Source: Acidobacteriaceae bacterium
GTDB lineage: Bacteria; Acidobacteriota; Terriglobia; Bryobacterales; Bryobacteraceae
NCBI GenBank assembly: GCA_019240475.1
Contig: JAFAYI010000007.1
Location: 119,639-183,638 of the forward strand
Reading direction: 5' to 3'
Length of the DNA: 64,000 bases
Shown one piece after another: positions 25,350-34,553 of the stretch. The position numbers and the translations under genes are program-made. The notes under the pieces were generated by a model. That model saw only the letters and a program-made list of their open reading frames with translations. It had not been told where the DNA came from and made no database searches. Numbering within the stretch: the stretch's first letter is position 1; each line of letters opens with the position of its first letter.

Positions 25350-26361
25350 CAAAGCCGTTGTCCTGACCCTGGCGGCAGTGAGCGGACTTGCGCTCGCGCA
25401 GGATACATTCACAAATCCGATTCGCGATTCGGGGCCGGACCCGTGGATCGAGTATCGCGACGGCGCTTACTTTCTGATGACCACCACCGGTCATGACCTG
25501 ACTATCTGGAAATCATCGACATTAGGCGGGTTGAAGAACGCGCCGCCACATCCGGTGTGGGCGCCGCCCTCGGCGACGGCGCCGTATGCAAGCGATGTAT
25601 GGGCGCCGGAACTGCATTGGATGGACGGGAAATGGTACATCTATTTCGCAGGCGACGCGGACAAGCGGAACGACACGCATCGCATTTGGGTGTTGGAGAA
25701 TCCCGCGAGCGATCCGACAGAGGGGACGTGGACGATGAAGGGCGAACTGGCGGACCCGTCGGATAAGTGGGCCATCGACCCCTCGGTTTTCGAGAACAAC
25801 GGGCGATGGTATGTGGTCTGGTCGGGGTGGCCGGGCGATACGGACGGCGTACAGAACATCTATATCGCGCGACTGAAGAACCCGTGGACGATCGAGGGGA
25901 ACCGGGTCTTGCTATCGACGCCGACGTACGAATGGGAAGAACACGGGCCGGTGAAAGTGGATGAGGGGCCGGAGGTTCTGAAGCACGGCGGCAAGCTGTT
26001 TCTCACGTTTTCAGCGAGCCACTGTTCGACGGACGATTACGAGCTCGGAATGTTGACGGCGTCGGCAGACAGCGATCTCTTGAATCCCGAATCGTGGAAG
26101 AAATCGGCGCGGCCGGTGTTTTCCGGGTCGGCGGAGGCGCAGGCGTTCGGGACGGGACACAACGGGTTCTTCGAATCGCCCGATGGGAAGCAGGACTGGA
26201 TCGTTTACCACGCAAATCCGGGACCCGATGAGCATTGCGGCGCGATGCGTTCGACGCGCGCGCAGCCCTTCACCTGGAACGCCGACGGGACGCCGAACTT
26301 CGGGCGGCCGGCGCCATTGGGCGCGGCGGTCGCGGCGCCGTCGGGCGAACGGGTTCACTGA
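25318..26361 (+). CDS. Secreted GH43-family glycosidase
   Basis: 347 residues with a signal peptide at about 1-28. Five-bladed propeller enzyme: base Asp in SGPDPWIEY, pKa modulator Asp in KWAIDPSVF, acid Glu in VDEGPEVLKH. GH43 enzymes remove xylose or arabinose from xylan and arabinan side chains; the sub-specificity is not assignable by eye. The start overlaps the haloperoxidase-like gene by 32 bases and the stop overlaps the convergent phosphatase by 7, so the region is very compact. It probably acts with the clan GH-A enzyme and the TonB receptors on plant polysaccharide. Confidence 0.87.
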   Translation: MGAPRLFQTSSKAVVLTLAAVSGLALAQDTFTNPIRDSGPDPWIEYRDGAYFLMTTTGHDLTIWKSSTLGGLKNAPPHPVWAPPSATAPYASDVWAPELHWMDGKWYIYFAGDADKRNDTHRIWVLENPASDPTEGTWTMKGELADPSDKWAIDPSVFENNGRWYVVWSGWPGDTDGVQNIYIARLKNPWTIEGNRVLLSTPTYEWEEHGPVKVDEGPEVLKHGGKLFLTFSASHCSTDDYELGMLTASADSDLLNPESWKKSARPVFSGSAEAQAFGTGHNGFFESPDGKQDWIVYHANPGPDEHCGAMRSTRAQPFTWNADGTPNFGRPAPLGAAVAAPSGERVH

Positions 26362-27011
26362 GCGGAGTGGGCCGGCTGAACGAGGGGGAGCAACTCGCGG
26401 GGCCGATGGATCAAGACATCCGGCGGGTCGAGTTCGAAACCTTCGGGCTGAAAACCCCAGGCGACGCCGCAACAGCGAATGCCGGCATTACGGGCGGTTC
26501 GGACATCTACGCCGCTGTCTCCGACTAGTAGAGTAGCGGCGGCGCCGACAGCGGCTTCGGACATAAGAGCGAGCGCTCCGGCAGGGTCGGGCTTCTTGGC
26601 GGGGAAGCTGTCGCCTCCATAGACGCGCAAGAAGAGCGGAGCGAGGCCGAGCGCGGCGAGGATGTCTGTGCTGATGCGTACGGGCTTGTTGGTGAGGACG
26701 GCGAGCCGGTGGCCGGATTGAGAAAGCTCGAGAAGCGTTTCGCGCACCCCGGGGTAAAGGCGCGTGTGTTCGAGCGCATGGGAGCGGTAGAACCGCAGGA
26801 AGAATTTGAGGGCGTCGGCGAGCCGCTCCTCGGGGAGATGACCGCCCATGGCGCGCTGGATGAGCACGGCGGCGCCGCTGCCGACGTACGAATAGATGAG
26901 CGCGGGATCGATTTCAGGCAAGCCAAAGCAGCGGCGAGTGGCGTTCATCGATACAGCCAAGTCATGGGCAGAATCGATGAGCGTTCCGTCGAGATCGAAG
27001 ATAAGGAGCAT
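26355..27011 (-). CDS. gph: HAD-family phosphatase, phosphoglycolate phosphatase-like
   Basis: 218 residues. HAD motif I is LIFDLDGTLID (nucleophile Asp6, acid/base Asp8), motif II TNKP near 108, Lys in FPAKKPDP and motif IV LLVGDSGVDV. The helical cap type and length fit Gph/PGMB-like phosphatases, which salvage 2-phosphoglycolate, although substrate cannot be proven from sequence. Last gene of a minus-strand run purC-cvpA-gph with 3- and 15-base gaps, so probably co-transcribed. Confidence 0.85.
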   Translation of the reverse strand: MLLIFDLDGTLIDSAHDLAVSMNATRRCFGLPEIDPALIYSYVGSGAAVLIQRAMGGHLPEERLADALKFFLRFYRSHALEHTRLYPGVRETLLELSQSGHRLAVLTNKPVRISTDILAALGLAPLFLRVYGGDSFPAKKPDPAGALALMSEAAVGAAATLLVGDSGVDVRTARNAGIRCCGVAWGFQPEGFELDPPDVLIHRPRELLPLVQPAHSAQ

Positions 27012-27026
27012 GGGGGCGTAGTTGCA

Positions 27027-27593
27027 CTAGACCGCTTGAGAGCGCCTGGGGGGCTGCGGCTGCGAATTGCGCCAGAGCTGTTTGAGATTTTCCATCTGTT
27101 CGGTGAAAGCGTCCTTGAGTTCGCGCGGAGCGACCGAGGCAAGCCAGGAGGATACTTCGCCGGCATAGGGCATCAGGCGGGAGTTTTCAAGGTAAGCGGG
27201 AGTGGGTGACGGGGAATAGGCGACGAGGATGTCGACGAGAGCGGCCACGATTAGGGCGCCGCGCAGGAATCCGGCAAAGCCGCCGAGCATGTGATTGAAC
27301 CAGGAGAGGCCGATCCAACGGAACAGGCGGGAGAGCAGAGCGGCGATAAGGGCGCCGAGGATCATCACGCCCAGGAAGATAACCAGGAAGCCGAAGAAAT
27401 CCGCGAGGATGGGCGTCTTTGCCCAGGGCGAAAGTTTCTCGGCAACGATTCGATAGAACCAGAAGCCGGCGATTAAGCCGACGATGGTGGCGACGATGCC
27501 GACGACGACGCGAGCGAGGCCCGCCCGCAGGCCTGCCATGGCCGACCATAAGAGAATCACGACGAGGACAATATCGAACCAGTTGAAGGGCAT
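27027..27593 (-). CDS. CvpA family inner-membrane protein
   Basis: 188 residues with four hydrophobic helices in the first 130 residues and a charged C-terminal tail. The opening MPFNWFDIVLVVILLWSA and the FGFLVIFLGV segment are typical of CvpA (colicin V production) proteins, which occur next to purine genes in many bacteria. Here it sits 3 bases after purC and 15 before gph, consistent with that association. Biochemical role is unknown. Confidence 0.88.
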   Translation of the reverse strand: MPFNWFDIVLVVILLWSAMAGLRAGLARVVVGIVATIVGLIAGFWFYRIVAEKLSPWAKTPILADFFGFLVIFLGVMILGALIAALLSRLFRWIGLSWFNHMLGGFAGFLRGALIVAALVDILVAYSPSPTPAYLENSRLMPYAGEVSSWLASVAPRELKDAFTEQMENLKQLWRNSQPQPPRRSQAV

Positions 27594-27596
27594 CGT

Positions 27597-28523
27597 CTAT
27601 CCGGGCGCTGGCGCAAGCGACTGCTGCCCGGCGAGGCGCGAGAAGGCCTCCAGGTATTTGCCGGTCGTCTTGCGGATCACTTCCTCAGGAAGTACGGGCG
27701 CGGGCGGCTTTTTGTTCCAGGCGAGGCTTTCGAGGTAGTCGCGAACGTACTGCTTGTCGAAGGAGGCTTGCGGCTGGCCGGGGCGATAGGAGTCCGCCGG
27801 CCAGTAGCGGGAGGAATCGGGAGTGAGGACCTCGTCGGCGAGAACCAGATCGTCGTCGACGAACCCGAATTCGAATTTGGTGTCGGCGAGGATGATGCCG
27901 CGCTCAAGCGCATAGGCGGCGGCGCGGCGATAGATGTCGAGGGTAAGGTCGCGAAGCTGGCCCGCGAGATCGACGCCTAACAGATTGGCGACATACCGAA
28001 AGGGGACGTTGACATCGTGGCCGGTTTGGGCCTTGGTGGCGGGCGTGAAGATGGGTTCGGGAAGACGATCGCTTTCGCGCAAACCGGGTGGGAGCGGAAT
28101 GCCGCACACGCGGCCCTGGGCCTTATATTCTTTCCAGCCGGAGCCGGCGAGATAGCCGCGGGCCACGCATTCGACTTGAATCATCTGCGCCTTGCGGACT
28201 AGCATGGAGCGGCCTTCAAGCAGCGCCCGGCGGCGAGCGAGCTTCCGGGGATACCGGTCAAAAGAGGCCGCGACCAGGTGAGAGCGAACGGCAGGCTTGA
28301 GGAATTCAAACCAGAAGAGCGACATCTGGGTGAGGATGCGGCCTTTACAAGGGATGCCGCTGCCGAGGATGCAATCGAAAGCGGAGATGCGGTCGGTGGC
28401 GATGAACAAGAGGTTTTCGCCGAGGTCGTAGATATCGCGAACTTTGCCGCGCGCCAGCAGAGGCAGAGGCAGCTTGGTTTCGAGCAAAACCGGGTCCTGG
28501 CACGTGACGTCATCCTGGCTCAT
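27597..28523 (-). CDS. purC: SAICAR synthetase, purine biosynthesis
   Basis: 308 residues from the ATG at 28523, where the conserved block begins (KLPLPLLARGKVRDIYDLGENLLFIATDRIS). The enzyme joins aspartate to CAIR with ATP. Further family signatures are IQVECVARGYLAGSGW and ADTKFEFGFV. It is longer than the ~240-residue E. coli form and matches the ~300-residue class. The frame stays open for 160 codons further upstream, but that part shows no family similarity and is rejected. First gene of purC-cvpA-gph. Confidence 0.95.
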   Translation of the reverse strand: MSQDDVTCQDPVLLETKLPLPLLARGKVRDIYDLGENLLFIATDRISAFDCILGSGIPCKGRILTQMSLFWFEFLKPAVRSHLVAASFDRYPRKLARRRALLEGRSMLVRKAQMIQVECVARGYLAGSGWKEYKAQGRVCGIPLPPGLRESDRLPEPIFTPATKAQTGHDVNVPFRYVANLLGVDLAGQLRDLTLDIYRRAAAYALERGIILADTKFEFGFVDDDLVLADEVLTPDSSRYWPADSYRPGQPQASFDKQYVRDYLESLAWNKKPPAPVLPEEVIRKTTGKYLEAFSRLAGQQSLAPAPG

Positions 28524-28709
28524 GGCCAATCTTGAGTATCCCAGAGAGGCCGGGTTAGGCCGCGGGGACCGGGCGCCGCGGAGACCTGGAAAAAACACAT
28601 AAGAGGCTGAATAAATTGCACGAGAAAAGCGCGCGCGCGTTTGTAAGTGGCTGAGGACGGGACTTTGGCGCAGCGATTGCAACAGAAGAGGACGGAAGGA
28701 GTTTAAAAG

Positions 28710-28964
28710 ATGAATTCCGATCAATTCGAAGGAAAGTGGAAACAACTGAAAGGGAACGTGAAGCAGCGCTGGGGCAAGCTGACGGACGACGATGTGACGG
28801 CGCTGAGCGGCAAGAAAGACGAACTGATAGGCAAGCTTCAAGAGCGGTACGGGATTACCCGCGAGCAGGCGCAACGCGAGGCGGATGAATGGGCGGCCGC
28901 GGCGCATGCGGACGCGGACACGGCGGGAACGCACACCCGGACAACCGCGGGCGGAAAGTTTTAA
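28710..28964 (+). CDS. CsbD-like stress-response protein
   Basis: 84 residues, highly charged. It begins MNSDQFEGKWKQLKGNVKQRWGKLTDDD, the CsbD signature, with a short Thr-rich tail. A strong ribosome-binding site (AAGGAG) lies 9 bases before the ATG. CsbD proteins are small, abundant, general-stress proteins of unknown mechanism. It is a single-gene unit: a 186-base gap lies before it, and a rho-independent terminator follows at 28998. Confidence 0.92.
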   Translation: MNSDQFEGKWKQLKGNVKQRWGKLTDDDVTALSGKKDELIGKLQERYGITREQAQREADEWAAAAHADADTAGTHTRTTAGGKF

Positions 28965-28997
28965 GACAGCGTTCGTTCCTAGACGGAGGGTGAGAAG

Positions 28998-29031
28998 GGC
29001 GGAGGCGAGCAATCGCCCCGCCTATTTTTTT
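28998..29031 (+). terminator. Rho-independent terminator after csbD-like gene
   Basis: GGCGGAGGCGA (28998-29008) pairs with TCGCCCCGCC (29013-29022) with one bulged A and a GCAA tetraloop, followed by TATTTTTTT. This is a strong intrinsic terminator on the plus strand. The rest of the gap up to dnaB (29032-29220) shows no gene. Confidence 0.85.
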
Positions 29032-29220
29032 GGGCCGACGGCGGGCTTTTCACGCAAACATTTTTAGGCGAAAATGATGCTTGGGTAGACTGTGGAAACC
29101 TTCTGCAAAATCCCGCATGTGCGCGATTCTACTGTGTGAAAAAAGCTTCCTCGGTTTTTTTCCGAGTTTCGCCTTGAGCGCGGGGTAGGGACCGCTTAAC
29201 GTAATCGAAACCCCCCAAGT

Positions 29221-30597
29221 ATGGCCGTTCGCGATTTAGCTATCGATCCTTCTCTTCCCGACAACCTGGACGCCGAGCGGCTGGTGCTCGGCGCCATTAT
29301 GAGCAGCGACACAGCGTTCCTGCAGGTGGCGGGAACGCTGACTCCGGACGATTTCAGCCTGGAGAAGCACAAGCGCATTTTCCTGCGGATGGGCGAGTTG
29401 CACGAGCGCGGCGAAAAGATCGACCGCGTAACGCTTGCGAATGAGCTGATGAAGCAGGGGCAGTTGCAGTCGGTGGACGGGCTCAGCTACCTGGTTTCGC
29501 TCGACGACGGGCTGCCGCAGCTTCATAATCTCGACAGCTACGTCGGGATCGTGAAGGAGAAGGCGCTGCTGCGCCGTATCATCGCGGTTTCGCAAGACAC
29601 CATCAATCGATGCTACGGCTGCGAGGAGGATCCCAAGCAGATCCTGGGCGCGGTGGAAGACGCGTTCATGAAGCTGGGCGACGTTCAATCGAGGAACGCG
29701 TTGTCGAACCCGGCGCAGATCGTGACCGAGTATGACGGGGGGATCAATGCGTTCCTGGACGCGAGCAAGCGGATCAAGGGCATCAGCACCGGGTTTCTAA
29801 AGCTGGACGAGATGACGGGCGGGCTGCGCGAAGGGGAGCTGTTCATTCTAGCGGCGCGGCCGGCGATGGGAAAAACGGCGTTCGCGCTGAACATCGCCCA
29901 GCATGTGGCGACCAACCAGAAGAGCGCCAAGGCGGTGGCCGTGTTTTCGCTCGAAATGTCGAAAGAATCGCTGCTGACACGGCTGGTCTGCGCGACGGCT
30001 CGCGTGGATCAGCAGCGCTTTCGGGCCGGGTATCTGAATGCCGAAGAGCGGCACGCGCTGCAGGAGGCCATGTACAAGCTGGTGGAATCGCCGCTGTTCA
30101 TCGACGATACGGCAGGCATCAACCTGATGGACATCCACTCGAAGCTGCGGCGCCTGCAGGCGGAGCACGATTTAGGGCTGGTCGTAATCGATTACCTCCA
30201 GCTTATGCAGGGGCGCGGACGATTTGAGAACCGGGTGCAGGAGATCAGCGCGCTTTCGCGGGGGCTGAAGCTGATGTCGAAAGAGCTGAGGGCGCCGTTC
30301 CTGGTTCTATCGCAGCTCAGCCGCGCGCCCGAGACGCGGACGGGAGATCATCGGCCGCTGCTGAGCGACCTCCGCGAATCGGGATCGATCGAGCAGGATG
30401 CCGACATGGTGGCGTTCATCTTTCGCGAGGAAGTGTACCGGCCCGATAAGGAGAGCTTGAAGGGATTGGCCGAGCTGATTTTGGCCAAGCAACGCAACGG
30501 GCCGACTGGACGCCTGAAGCTGGCGTTCCTGAATCGCTATACGAAGTTCGAAAACCTGGCCGCGGATACGGGCGAGGACGACGCGCCGTTCGAATAG
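29221..30597 (+). CDS. dnaB: Replicative DNA helicase
   Basis: 458 residues. The N-terminal DnaB domain is at about 10-115 (PDNLDAERLVLGAIMSSD), then the RecA-like motor with Walker A AARPAMGKTAFAL near 216, Walker B VVIDYLQLM near 322, and the arginine-finger segment near 370-385 (LSQLSRAPETR). This is the hexameric helicase that unwinds the replication fork. No intein or insertion is present. There is no Shine-Dalgarno close to the ATG. The stop is 4 bases from the convergent reductase stop. Confidence 0.97.
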   Translation: MAVRDLAIDPSLPDNLDAERLVLGAIMSSDTAFLQVAGTLTPDDFSLEKHKRIFLRMGELHERGEKIDRVTLANELMKQGQLQSVDGLSYLVSLDDGLPQLHNLDSYVGIVKEKALLRRIIAVSQDTINRCYGCEEDPKQILGAVEDAFMKLGDVQSRNALSNPAQIVTEYDGGINAFLDASKRIKGISTGFLKLDEMTGGLREGELFILAARPAMGKTAFALNIAQHVATNQKSAKAVAVFSLEMSKESLLTRLVCATARVDQQRFRAGYLNAEERHALQEAMYKLVESPLFIDDTAGINLMDIHSKLRRLQAEHDLGLVVIDYLQLMQGRGRFENRVQEISALSRGLKLMSKELRAPFLVLSQLSRAPETRTGDHRPLLSDLRESGSIEQDADMVAFIFREEVYRPDKESLKGLAELILAKQRNGPTGRLKLAFLNRYTKFENLAADTGEDDAPFE

Positions 30598-30601
30598 GCG
30601 G

Positions 30602-31609
30602 CTAAAACTTCAGGCAGATCTTGCCGAAGTGCCGGGCGCTTTCCATGTAGAGCAGCGCTTCTTTCAGTTCGGTCCAGGGAAATACGCGATCGATCACGGG
30701 GTGGATGGAATGCAGCTCGATGGCGCGGTTCATGCGCTCGAACATGGCGCGAGAGCCGACGTAGATTCCCTGCGCGCGAACGCTGTTCATCAGGATGTCG
30801 CGCGGGCTGACGTTGGGCGCCGCGCCGCTGAGCACGCCAATGACGCTGATGGCGCCCTGCATGCGGACGGCTTTCAGAGAACGCGGCAGGGTATCGCTGC
30901 CGCCCACTTCGATGACGTGATCCACGCCGCGGCCGCCCGTGAGCTTGCGCGCTGCTTCGTCCCAGTTGGGCGTTGACTTGTAGTTGATGGCGTCGCTTGC
31001 GCCCAGTTGCCGGGCGCGTTCGAGCTTTTCGTCGCTGCTCGAAGTGACGATGACGCGCAGCCCCGCGGCATGCGCAAACTGCAGCGCAAATATGGAGACG
31101 CCGCCGGTCCCTTGAACCAGCACCGAGTCGCCGGGCGCCATGGGCGTGTGTTCAAACAGTGCGTGCCAGGCGGTGACGCCCGCGCAGGGAAGCGCGGCGG
31201 CCTCTTCATCGGAGAGGCGAGCGGGAATAGCCACCAGGCCCTGTTCGGAGAAGACGGCGTACTCTTGCAATACCCCGTCGATGGAACCGCCCAGAGCGGA
31301 GGCCGATTTCTCGCGAGTGATCGAGCCTTCGATCCACGTCTGCATAAAGCAGGCCGCGACACGGTCGCCGGCCTTGAAGCGCGTGACGCCGGGACCGATC
31401 TCTTCGACTACGCCGGCCCCATCGGACAGCGGCGCCATGGGGCGCTTGAGCCGGGGGTTGTAGACGCCCTTCACCACCATGTAATCGCGATAATTCAACG
31501 AGGCGGCGGTCATCTTCACCAGCACTTCGCCGGCGGCCGGGCGCGGAACGGGACGTTCGGCAATCCTGAGATTTTCTATTCCGAATTCCTGGATCTCAAA
31601 CGACTTCAT
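30602..31609 (-). CDS. NAD(P)-dependent quinone-reductase-like alcohol dehydrogenase (MDR superfamily)
   Basis: 335 residues. A GroES-like domain (about 25-130) is followed by a Rossmann domain (about 150-280) with VQGTGGVSIFALQFA as the nucleotide-binding glycine motif. At the catalytic-zinc position the sequence has ASLNYRDY rather than a Cys, as in quinone oxidoreductases, so it is probably zinc-independent. Substrate is unknown. The start overlaps the end of trpD by 14 bases on the same strand, implying coupled expression, although no metabolic link to tryptophan is obvious. Confidence 0.85.
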   Translation of the reverse strand: MKSFEIQEFGIENLRIAERPVPRPAAGEVLVKMTAASLNYRDYMVVKGVYNPRLKRPMAPLSDGAGVVEEIGPGVTRFKAGDRVAACFMQTWIEGSITREKSASALGGSIDGVLQEYAVFSEQGLVAIPARLSDEEAAALPCAGVTAWHALFEHTPMAPGDSVLVQGTGGVSIFALQFAHAAGLRVIVTSSSDEKLERARQLGASDAINYKSTPNWDEAARKLTGGRGVDHVIEVGGSDTLPRSLKAVRMQGAISVIGVLSGAAPNVSPRDILMNSVRAQGIYVGSRAMFERMNRAIELHSIHPVIDRVFPWTELKEALLYMESARHFGKICLKF

Positions 31610-32627
31610 GATCTGCCTTCAGGGTCCCTACAAATTCGATAACCTGCCGCAGCTTGTCGCGCGCGGCGCCGGAATCGATCGATTGGATGGCCATGGGGAC
31701 GGCGGTCTTTAGATCGGGCGCATGCTGGGCGGCCAGGATGGCGGCGGCGGCATTGGCGATGACGATATCGCGAGGGGCGCCGGGCTTGCCGTCGAGCAAC
31801 TCGCGAATGATGGCGGCATTGGCGTGGAGGTCGCCGCCTCTCAAGTCCTCGATGGAGGCTTGCGCGACTCCAAAATCGGAAGGCAGCCAGCGGCCTTTCT
31901 GGACGCGCCCTTCTTCCACTTGAAACACCGTGGTGGGACCGGTGGTGGTGATTTCGTCGAGGCCATCGGCGCCGTGCATCACGAACGCGCGGTCGATGCC
32001 GAGCCGGGCGGCGGCGAGCGCCAGCATTTCCGCGGCCCGAACTGAAAACGCTCCGATGAGCTGCACGCGAGCGCCGACGGGATTTGTCAGCGGGCCAAGC
32101 ATATTGAAGACGGTTCGTCCCTTGAGCTGAATGCGCGCCTCTTGCGCATGCTTGACGGCGGGATGAAGCAAGGGTGCGTAGAGGAATCCGATTCCCGTGC
32201 CCTGGATGCAATCGATCGCCTGGCGCGCGGTCAAATGGCAAGGAATTCCGAGCGCCTCCAGGACGTCGGCGCTCCCGCACTCGCTTGAGATGCGGCGGTT
32301 GCCGTGCTTGGCGACCCGAACGCCCGCGCCGGCGGCGACGAATGCGGTGGCGGTGGAGATGTTGAATGTATTGGCGCAATCGCCGCCGGTGCCGCAGGTA
32401 TCGAGAAGAGGATCTTCGGATTGATCGAGCGCGATGGGTTCACTCATGTCGCGAATGGCGCGCGCGAATCCGACCAGTTCGGCGACGGTCTCGCCTTTGC
32501 GGCGCAAGAAGCCGAGGAGATCCGCGATGCCTTCGGTGTCCATCTCGCCTGAAAGCATTTTGTGCATCAGGTCATACGCTTCTGCCTGGGTGAGATGGAC
32601 GGAGTTACGGAAAGGAAGTTGAGACAT
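31596..32627 (-). CDS. trpD: Anthranilate phosphoribosyltransferase
   Basis: 343 residues, family-typical length. It condenses anthranilate with PRPP, the second step of tryptophan synthesis. Signatures: DTCGTGGDCANTFNIST (PRPP-binding GTGGD), KHGNRRISSECGSADVLEALG, and FLYAPLLHPAVKH. It is divergent from the DAHP synthase gene across a 137-base gap, so two steps of the aromatic pathway share one regulatory region. The fused trpEG lies 28 kb away. Confidence 0.96.
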   Translation of the reverse strand: MSQLPFRNSVHLTQAEAYDLMHKMLSGEMDTEGIADLLGFLRRKGETVAELVGFARAIRDMSEPIALDQSEDPLLDTCGTGGDCANTFNISTATAFVAAGAGVRVAKHGNRRISSECGSADVLEALGIPCHLTARQAIDCIQGTGIGFLYAPLLHPAVKHAQEARIQLKGRTVFNMLGPLTNPVGARVQLIGAFSVRAAEMLALAAARLGIDRAFVMHGADGLDEITTTGPTTVFQVEEGRVQKGRWLPSDFGVAQASIEDLRGGDLHANAAIIRELLDGKPGAPRDIVIANAAAAILAAQHAPDLKTAVPMAIQSIDSGAARDKLRQVIEFVGTLKADHEVV

Positions 32628-32764
32628 GCCTCCGCTACTTATTCGAACATACGTCTTGGGGAGTCATCGGTTGAAGAAGCCCGGCAAATCATCTATTGTG
32701 AACTACTCGATTTTTTGGGCGCGGGGGAGGGCGGCTCGGCTACCCTGTTAAGGAAGGATCAACA

Positions 32765-33793
32765 GTGCTGGTTGTGATGAAGGCCCACGCAGGCCAGGCG
32801 GAGATCGCGCGCGTTTGCGAGCGGATTGAATCGCTGGGGCTGCAGGCGCATATCATTCCGGGCGAGCAGCGGACCGCCATTGGGATCACGGGCAATCAGG
32901 GGCCGATGGATCCGGCCGATTTCGAGCAACTGCCGGGGGTCGCGGAGGCGATTCGGGTTTCAAAGCCGTATAAGCTGGTGAGCCGCGAGACGAAGCCGGA
33001 GAACACAGTGGTGAAGGTGCACGGCGTGGCGGTGGGCGGCGAGAGGCTGGTGCTGTGCGGGGGTCCGTGTTCGGTGGAGAGCCGCGACCAGATTCTGGAG
33101 TCGGCGCGAGCGGTGAAGGCCGGGGGCGGAGATCTTCTGCGCGGCGGGGCGTATAAGCCGCGAACCTCGCCATATAGCTTCCAGGGCATGGGCGAAGAGG
33201 GCTTGCGCTATCTGGCCGATGCGCGGGAAGAGACCGGCCTGGGCATTGTGACGGAGGCGATCGATACCGAGACGTTCGAATTGGTGGAACGCTACGCGGA
33301 TTGTATCCAGATCGGCGCGCGCAACATGCAGAATTTTTCGCTGCTGCGCCGGGCCGGGAGATCGCGCAAGCCGGTGTTGCTAAAGCGCGGGATGAGTTCG
33401 ACTTTGGAAGAATTCCTGATGGCGGCCGAATATATTCTGGCCGAAGGGAATTACAACGTGATTCTGTGCGAGCGCGGGGTACGCACGTTCGCCGATCACA
33501 CGCGCAACACGCTGGACCTGAGCGTGGTGCCTGCGGTACAGAGCCTGAGCCATCTGCCGATCATCGTCGATCCGAGCCACGGGACAGGCAAACGCGACAA
33601 GGTGACGCCCATGGCGGTGGCGTCGGTGGCGGCAGGGGCAGCGGGGTTGATTGTGGAGATGCATCCGGACCCGGACCGCGCGCTGTCGGATGGATATCAG
33701 AGCTTGGACCCGGGGCAGTTCGCGGAGATGGCGGAGGAGTGCCGGGCGGTGGCGGAGCTATTGGCGTCGCGGCGGCGGGCGGCGGTGAGGTAA
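32765..33793 (+). CDS. aroF: DAHP synthase, type I-beta with N-terminal regulatory domain
   Basis: 342 residues. It makes 3-deoxy-D-arabino-heptulosonate 7-phosphate from PEP and erythrose-4-phosphate, the entry to the shikimate pathway. The N-terminal ferredoxin-like regulatory domain (about 1-70) resembles that of Thermotoga, which allows Tyr/Phe feedback. The barrel has [36 protein letters not shown] and [10 protein letters not shown]. It starts with GTG behind an AAGGA at about 9 bases. Divergent from trpD. Confidence 0.95.
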   Translation: MLVVMKAHAGQAEIARVCERIESLGLQAHIIPGEQRTAIGITGNQGPMDPADFEQLPGVAEAIRVSKPYKLVSRETKPENTVVKVHGVAVGGERLVLCGGPCSVESRDQILESARAVKAGGGDLLRGGAYKPRTSPYSFQGMGEEGLRYLADAREETGLGIVTEAIDTETFELVERYADCIQIGARNMQNFSLLRRAGRSRKPVLLKRGMSSTLEEFLMAAEYILAEGNYNVILCERGVRTFADHTRNTLDLSVVPAVQSLSHLPIIVDPSHGTGKRDKVTPMAVASVAAGAAGLIVEMHPDPDRALSDGYQSLDPGQFAEMAEECRAVAELLASRRRAAVR

Positions 33794-33802
33794 GCGCGGC
33801 TC

Positions 33803-34165
33803 TCAGCCCTTTCGGACCCTTATACGGCCCGGCTCCACGATCGCTAACTTCCCGGCCAAATCGGAGATCACCGACGCGTGTTCCAAGAATTCTTGGAACA
33901 AGGTTGTGATTTGTTGAACGGTAGCATCCTTACCGGCGTTGATCACAACGATTCCGGAAAATTCGCCGGGCGGATAGTTTCGAATATCGGCGAAATCGTA
34001 ATCCCCGGTGAGGAGACAAAGAGATTCGTTCCGGGCATGCGCCGCGATTTGCCAGTCTTTAGCCCCTCGCATCGTGGTGTCGCGGATGTCCGTCGCGTGG
34101 TATCCAGCCTTAATTAACAGCGGAGCAAGCGACCTCGGCAGATCTTCGTCAATAAAGAACTTCAA
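33803..34165 (-). CDS. DUF5615 PIN-like protein, probable toxin
   Basis: 120 residues. It begins [17 protein letters not shown], the Mut7-C/DUF5615 PIN-like start with acidic residues Asp6, Glu7 and Asp8, and has the second acidic segment LTGDYDFADI. Such proteins are proposed ribonuclease toxins paired with DUF433 antitoxins. It overlaps the upstream DUF433 gene by 4 bases, so translation is coupled. A second pair of the same families is at 42835-43459. Confidence 0.85.
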   Translation of the reverse strand: MKFFIDEDLPRSLAPLLIKAGYHATDIRDTTMRGAKDWQIAAHARNESLCLLTGDYDFADIRNYPPGEFSGIVVINAGKDATVQQITTLFQEFLEHASVISDLAGKLAIVEPGRIRVRKG

Positions 34166-34389
34166 ACCGCACGACGCAACGGGTGGAATTCTTCAGACTC
34201 GACCAATTCGCCAGCGAATCCTAAAGCAGCCCGCACATCCTCCTCCGAGACACCGTACTCTTTGATAACTTCGAGGACCGTCATTCCTCCAGCCAATCCA
34301 GAGATGATCCGTATCACCGGAACGCGGGTGCCTTTAATCACTGGCTTGCCGTGTTGAATATCGGGATCGATCACGATTCGATCATTCAT
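34162..34389 (-). CDS. DUF433 protein, probable antitoxin
   Basis: 75 residues. Matches the DUF433 pattern: [51 protein letters not shown], with a helix-turn-helix-like core. DUF433 proteins usually precede a PIN-like DUF5615 partner, as here, and are thought to neutralise and repress it. The stop overlaps the partner start (ATGA). Convergent-side neighbour is the DAHP synthase; the divergent side is sucC. Confidence 0.87.
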   Translation of the reverse strand: MNDRIVIDPDIQHGKPVIKGTRVPVIRIISGLAGGMTVLEVIKEYGVSEEDVRAALGFAGELVESEEFHPLRRAV

Positions 34390-34553
34390 GTATTTCTCCG
34401 CTTGCGCTGCTGCTCCGGGGTCATGCCTTCACCTTACGCGAACGGTCGGGGAGGTTGCAACCGGGCGAGCCTGCCTCGAGTTTCTCCGCCGCACGCTACA
34501 CTAACCATGGGCCGTCGAACGCTGAAAAAGCGCGCTTGACGCCCTGTTCACGT

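Noticed and set aside
28524..29012. N-terminal extension of purC by about 160 codons
   Set aside because: The extension has no similarity to SAICAR synthetase, runs antisense through the well-supported csbD-like gene and its terminator, and the conserved start lies at 28523.
29150..29166. CTCGG-T7-CCGAG hairpin upstream of dnaB as a terminator
   Set aside because: The T-run forms the loop rather than following a GC-rich stem, and the stem is only 5 bp.
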